Shown: piece after piece, positions 59,985-64,000 of the stretch
Layout of the letters: each line of letters begins with the position of its first letter
Numbering within the stretch: the first letter of the stretch is position 1
DNA from: Nitrospira sp. BO4
GTDB lineage: Bacteria > Nitrospirota > Nitrospiria > Nitrospirales > Nitrospiraceae
Reading direction: 5' to 3'
DNA length: 64,000 bases
Assembly (NCBI GenBank): GCA_030144965.1
Contig: JAMPUU010000015.1
Coordinates: forward strand, 124,001 to 188,000
Notes under the pieces: generated by a model
Databases searched by the model: none
Seen by the model: only the letters and a program-made list of their open reading frames with translations
Told to the model about the DNA's origin: nothing
Translations under genes and position numbers: made by a program

Positions 59985-61471
59985 GGAAGGATGAGATGAT
60001 GACCTACGGTGGAGTATCAGCCTTGCGATCAACCAGAGCCAGATCAACGGCGCCATTCACGATTTTGGTCGTCGAGGATAACGCAACGGACGTGGAGTTG
60101 ATGCTGCATGCCCTCGAAGCGGCGGATCTGAAGCCGCTGGGGGGAGACTTCGACATGGAAGTGCGTCCCACGGCCGAAGGGGCCTTGCAATTGATCAGTG
60201 AACGGGCCGTCGATGTGGTGCTCACCGACCTCGTGTTGCCAGGGATGGACGGGCTGGATCTTGTCAGTCGCCTCCAGACGATCGATCCGGAATTGCCGGT
60301 GTTGGTGGTGACGCGGATGAACGCGGTCCCCATGGCCGTAGATGCGATGCGGCGAGGCGCGTTCGACTATGTGCTCAAACCCGTCAATGCCCAGGATTTA
60401 GGGATCCGTCTCCATCGGGCGATCCGAATCTCCGAAATACTGCGGCGGCATGCGATCTACGAACAGCAGGATCGCCGGCAATTCGAAGTCAATGGCTTCG
60501 TGGGGGGCAGCATTGCCTTCGAGCAAGTCAGGCGAAGTATCAGTGAGGCGGCCCAAGTCCAGTCCACAGTCTTGATCACCGGGGAAACGGGAACGGGAAA
60601 GGGGATGATCGCCCGAGCCATTCACCAGCAGAGCTCAAAGGCCGATCAACCGTTTCAGGTGATCGATTGTACGACGGTCCCTGATGGAATGATGGAGTCC
60701 GAGCTGTTTGGGCATGTGCGGGGTGCCTTTACGGGGGCTATCGCCGACAAGCCGGGGCTCATTGAACTGGCGAACGGCGGCACCGTATTCCTGGACGAAA
60801 TCGGGGAACTGCCTCTTCTCCTTCAAGCAAAACTCTTGCGTGTTTTGGAGGAAAACGAAGTACGTCCGGTGGGCGGAACCAGAGTTCGCCGAGTAGATAT
60901 GCGCGTTATTGCAGCGACCAACCGAGATCTCGAGGCACGGGTGCGGGCGGGGACCTTCAGGAAGGATTTGTATTATCGGCTCGCCGTCGTCTCGATTCGA
61001 GTGCCCCCGCTTCGGGAGCGCCGTGAAGACGTTCCCCTTATCGCGCGCCATATGCTCAGCCGCCTCGTTCAAGCGATGGGCAAGGCTCCGTGCCATCTTG
61101 ATGAAGAGGCGGTGCGCGTGCTGATGTCTTATGCTTGGCCCGGGAACGGGCGAGAGCTTCGCAATGTCATGGAGCGGCTGGTCATGTTTTTGACCAGCGA
61201 TACCATTTCAGCTCGAGATGTCCAACGGGTGCTTCAGCAGGATGATACGGACAGTCTTGTGCCAGTGGACCCTGGTTTGGCCGCCCTTCCGTATATGGAG
61301 GCGAAGGAGCGAGCGCTCGAAGAGTTTACGAAGTCCTACCTGCGGGTCAAACTCGCGCAGCACGGCGGTGTCATCACGAAAGCTGCCGCAGACAGCGGAA
61401 TTCCTCGTCAACATTTCTCACTGCTCATGAAACGATTTTTAGGGAGCGACGATGGTCTGGAGAGTCAGTAA
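59981..61471 (+). CDS. NtrC-family sigma-54-dependent response regulator
   Basis: 496 residues from a GTG after GGGAGG. Receiver domain with the acidic pair in VEDNATD, the phosphorylated Asp in VVLTDLVLPGMDG and the Lys in YVLKPVN. AAA+ domain with Walker A GETGTGKG, the GAFTGA loop that contacts sigma-54, Walker B VFLDEIGELP and an arginine finger region. C-terminal Fis-type helix-turn-helix (KAAADSGIPRQHFSLLMKRF). It activates sigma-54 promoters from upstream sites. The near-consensus sigma-54 promoter of nxrA lies 360 bases past its stop, making nxr a prime candidate target. Confidence 0.94.
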   Translation: MRKDEMMTYGGVSALRSTRARSTAPFTILVVEDNATDVELMLHALEAADLKPLGGDFDMEVRPTAEGALQLISERAVDVVLTDLVLPGMDGLDLVSRLQTIDPELPVLVVTRMNAVPMAVDAMRRGAFDYVLKPVNAQDLGIRLHRAIRISEILRRHAIYEQQDRRQFEVNGFVGGSIAFEQVRRSISEAAQVQSTVLITGETGTGKGMIARAIHQQSSKADQPFQVIDCTTVPDGMMESELFGHVRGAFTGAIADKPGLIELANGGTVFLDEIGELPLLLQAKLLRVLEENEVRPVGGTRVRRVDMRVIAATNRDLEARVRAGTFRKDLYYRLAVVSIRVPPLRERREDVPLIARHMLSRLVQAMGKAPCHLDEEAVRVLMSYAWPGNGRELRNVMERLVMFLTSDTISARDVQRVLQQDDTDSLVPVDPGLAALPYMEAKERALEEFTKSYLRVKLAQHGGVITKAAADSGIPRQHFSLLMKRFLGSDDGLESQ

Positions 61472-61665
61472 GAGTTGTCGCCCGTAAGTAACAGTCCGTC
61501 TATAGCCGATCCTTCTTCAGGAATTCTCGTCTTTAACCTTCTACAGTCACGTTTATTTTTCGTAGCAAAATGATCGCCTAATCGAACTCATAATCCATTT
61601 CCCTAGGTCATTGCGACATCTTCTGGTCGGCGAATATATAAATATGCCGATATAAGATATTGATA

Positions 61666-61717
61666 GATCGAATAAAAAATAAAATTTATCATATGACGCA
61701 TACCATCATATTCGATC
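61666..61717. promoter_or_regulatory. Candidate activator-binding inverted repeat upstream of nxrA
   Basis: GATCGAATA (61666-61674) and TATTCGATC (61709-61717), a perfect 9-bp pair separated by 34 bases. Centred about 150 bases upstream of the -12 element, where enhancers of sigma-54 activators usually lie. Confidence 0.45.
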
Positions 61718-61830
61718 GGCACGAGACGAGTCTTCCTCTTTTCTTCGGCGCCTTCCAATAGTTCAATTGTTTCCATTCAATTTCATGTAGTTAGCACCAT
61801 CGATTCTATCTGGGTGTAGTTCTTTTCATC

Positions 61831-61847
61831 TTGGCAACGCTTTTGCT
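61831..61847 (+). promoter_or_regulatory. Sigma-54 (-24/-12) promoter of nxrA
   Basis: TTGGCAACGCTTTTGCT. The invariant GG (61833-61834) and GC (61845-61846) are separated by exactly ten bases, and the flanks match TTGGCAC/TTGCT. Transcription would begin near 61858, about 113 bases before the nxrA ATG. Confidence 0.75.
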
Positions 61848-61970
61848 CTCAACCCCTAACGGTATTCGTAGTCTTCATACACCTACGATTTTGCTTGGAA
61901 CTAAAAGAGCTCGGATGACGACCGAAAAGTACGAAAAAATTGCAGTCCCCAACTTGAGGAGGTAGCTACA

Positions 61971-64000
61971 ATGTTCTTGTCACGTCGCCAATTTCTGAAG
62001 GTCTCCGCCGGCACGGTCGCCGCTGCCGCCGTGGCGGACAAGGTCCTGGCGTTGACCGCGCTCCAGCCGGTGATCGAGGTGGGCAATCCCCTGGGGGACT
62101 ACCCGGACCGCTCCTGGGAGCGCGTCTATCATGACCAGTATCGGTACGATTCCTCCTTCACCTGGGTTTGCTCGCCCAACGACACGCACGCCTGCCGGAT
62201 TCGGGCCTTTGTGCGCAACGGCGTGGTCATGCGCGTGGAGCAGAACTACGACCACCAAACCTATGAAGACTTGTACGGCAACCGGGGAACGTTCGCCCAC
62301 AACCCCCGCATGTGTCTGAAAGGGTTTACCTTCCACCGGCGGGTCTATGGACCCTATCGGCTGAAAGGCCCCTTGATGCGGAAGGGCTGGAAACAGTGGA
62401 TGGATGATGGCTCACCGGAGCTCACTCCTGAATCCAAGCGGAAGTACAAGTTTGACAGTCGGTTCTTGGACGACATGCTGCGCGTCTCGTGGGATACCGC
62501 GTTTACCTATGCGGCCAAGGCCATGATTGTGATCGCCACCCGTTACAGTGGCGAAGCCGGGGCGCGGCGGCTGCGGGAGCAGGGCTATGCGCCGGAGATG
62601 ATCGAAATGATGAAGGGCGCCGGCGTGCGCTGCTTCAAACACAGGGCCGGCATGCCCATTCTCGGACTCATCGGCAAGCACGGGAATACCCGTTTCAACA
62701 ACAGCGTCCTGCCGTTGTTGGACAGTTGGATTCGCAAGGTCGGACCTGACCAAGCTCAAGGAGGCCGATACTGGAACAATTACACCTGGCACGGCGATCA
62801 GGATCCATCCCAGCCGTTTTGGAACGGCACGCAAAACTGCGATGTCGATTTGAGCGATATGCGGTTCACCAAAATGAACACGAGCTGGGGCAAGAACTTC
62901 GTTGAGAATAAAATGCCGGAAGCGCACTGGAAGCTCGAATCGATCGAGCGCGGCGCTCGTATCTGCGTCATCACTCCGGAATATAATCCGACGGCCCAAC
63001 GAGCCGACTACTGGATTCCTGTTCGGCCGAATGCGGATGCCGCACTGTTCCTCGGCGCATGCAAGATCATTCTCGATGAGAACATGCAGGACATCGACTA
63101 TATCAAGCAGTTCACGGATTTGCCTCTGTTGGTCCGGACGGACACCTTGCAGTATTTGGATCCCCGGGAAGTGATTGCGGACTACAAGTTCCCCGACTTT
63201 TCACACAGCTATTCGGGCCGTGTCCAATCGTTGAAACCAAATCAGATCGAACGATTAGGCGGGTTCATGGTCTGGGACTCGGACAAAAAACAGGCTGTCC
63301 CGCTGCATCGCGAACAGGTCGGCTGGCATTTGGACAAAAGCGGGGTTGATCCGGCTTTGACCGGCACCTATCGTGTCAAACTCCTCAACGGTCGTGAAAT
63401 CGACGCGATGCCGATTTACCAGATGTACTTGGTACACTTCCAAGATTACGATTTGGACACTGTGCACCAGATCACGCGGGCGCCTAAGGATTTGATCGTG
63501 CGTTGGGCTCGCGACAACGGCACGATTAAACCCGCGGCGATTCACAATGGCGAAGGGGTTTGCCACTATTTCCATATGACGGAGATGGGGCGGGCTGCGG
63601 CGCTCGTCATGACCTTGACCGGGAATATCGGCAAGTTCGGCACCGGTTGCCATACCTGGTCCGGGAACTACAAAGTGGGGATTTGGAATGCCACTCCCTG
63701 GTCAGGCGTCGGCTGCGGCGTCCACCTATCGGAAGATCCTTGGAATATCAATCTGGATCCCAACGCCCATGGAAAGGAAATCAAATACAGGAACTACTAT
63801 TACGGTGAAGAGCCCGGCTACTGGAACCATGGCGATACCGCGTTGATCGTCAATACACCCAAGTATGGCCGCAAGGTATTCACCGGCAAAACCCACATGC
63901 CGAGTCCTAGTAAGCTACGTTGGGTGGTGAACGTCAACATCTTGAATAACTCAAAACACCATTACGACATGGTGCGCAACGTCGATCCGAACATCGAATG
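61971..64000 (+). CDS. nxrA: Nitrite oxidoreductase alpha subunit, 3'-truncated by the window edge
   Basis: 676 codons present, open to the window end. ATG nine bases after GAGGAGG. The twin-arginine signal is MFLSRRQFLKVSAG (Arg5, Arg6), so the folded enzyme is exported to the periplasmic side. The Fe-S ligands of type II DMSO-reductase enzymes align as Cys67, Asp71, Cys75 and Cys115 (WVCSPNDTHAC and NPRMCLKG); the Asp in place of one Cys is an inference from spacing. The molybdenum region WNNYTWHGDQDP contains the likely Asp ligand. NxrA oxidises nitrite to nitrate using bis-MGD molybdenum; the beta subunit should follow outside the window. Confidence 0.95.
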   Translation, partial: MFLSRRQFLKVSAGTVAAAAVADKVLALTALQPVIEVGNPLGDYPDRSWERVYHDQYRYDSSFTWVCSPNDTHACRIRAFVRNGVVMRVEQNYDHQTYEDLYGNRGTFAHNPRMCLKGFTFHRRVYGPYRLKGPLMRKGWKQWMDDGSPELTPESKRKYKFDSRFLDDMLRVSWDTAFTYAAKAMIVIATRYSGEAGARRLREQGYAPEMIEMMKGAGVRCFKHRAGMPILGLIGKHGNTRFNNSVLPLLDSWIRKVGPDQAQGGRYWNNYTWHGDQDPSQPFWNGTQNCDVDLSDMRFTKMNTSWGKNFVENKMPEAHWKLESIERGARICVITPEYNPTAQRADYWIPVRPNADAALFLGACKIILDENMQDIDYIKQFTDLPLLVRTDTLQYLDPREVIADYKFPDFSHSYSGRVQSLKPNQIERLGGFMVWDSDKKQAVPLHREQVGWHLDKSGVDPALTGTYRVKLLNGREIDAMPIYQMYLVHFQDYDLDTVHQITRAPKDLIVRWARDNGTIKPAAIHNGEGVCHYFHMTEMGRAAALVMTLTGNIGKFGTGCHTWSGNYKVGIWNATPWSGVGCGVHLSEDPWNINLDPNAHGKEIKYRNYYYGEEPGYWNHGDTALIVNTPKYGRKVFTGKTHMPSPSKLRWVVNVNILNNSKHHYDMVRNVDPNIE

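Larger units (their letters stand above)
61472..61970. other. AT-rich regulatory region upstream of nxrA
   Basis: 499 bases without a gene, much richer in A/T than the flanks. It contains a 9-bp inverted repeat and a sigma-54 promoter (listed separately), and a leader of about 110 bases before nxrA ending in GAGGAGG. Confidence 0.75.

Overview
The window looks like the chromosome of a nitrite-oxidising bacterium of the genus Nitrospira (high-GC backbone, many GTG/TTG starts). The main reason is the last gene, a Tat-exported, molybdopterin-type nitrite oxidoreductase alpha subunit (nxrA) with the Nitrospira-type N-terminus. The genus call is inferred from protein recognition; no database search was run.

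Layout. 0-3.8 kb: end of gltD, followed by a small nucleotidyltransferase cassette that ends in a second, decayed copy of the gltD tail; then a PilZ protein and a vapBC pair. 3.8-15.3 kb: an asparagine-synthase-like gene between two copies of a decayed reading frame, exported proteins, a Tim44-like protein, a YbaK-type deacylase, a SthA-like flavoprotein, an alkylation-repair pair (Ada-AlkA fusion and Ogt), and a recombination junction where a VOC gene and an OLD-nuclease gene are both cut. 15.4-22.5 kb: a coiled-coil protein, a SpoU rRNA methyltransferase, and a three-gene heavy-metal RND pump preceded by four 22-bp tandem repeats.

22.5-34.2 kb is gene-poor and AT-richer. It holds an arsenic operon (arsR-arsI-arsC), a probable metallothionein operon, lipoproteins, a membrane-anchored WYL-domain protein, and many very short genes with good ribosome-binding sites (single-helix membrane peptides, CxxC...CxxC zinc ribbons, and two copies of a WRCQY-motif protein). 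34,221-42,486 is an 8.3-kb integrative element in the 3' end of tRNA-Phe. It has 18-bp att repeats, a tyrosine integrase, excisionase, Xre regulator, AlpA, a primase-type zinc finger and an ATPase. The opposite strand carries a cargo of an HNH-type protein, a helical protein and a CsgG/PDZ-like lipoprotein. It resembles a phage satellite or integrative plasmid with possible defence cargo.

42.5-64 kb: a porin-like protein, a Ski2-like helicase split into two genes whose order is swapped, glgC, a second heavy-metal RND system, a HEAT-repeat protein, peptide deformylase, an MsbA-like ABC exporter, and a CHASE3/GAF histidine kinase translationally coupled to an NtrC-type sigma-54 activator. A 500-bp AT-rich spacer with a near-consensus sigma-54 promoter then leads into nxrA. 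The last unit suggests that nitrite oxidoreductase transcription is controlled by the adjacent two-component system. Together the window mixes core energy metabolism with metal and arsenic resistance, DNA-alkylation repair and several recent DNA acquisitions.
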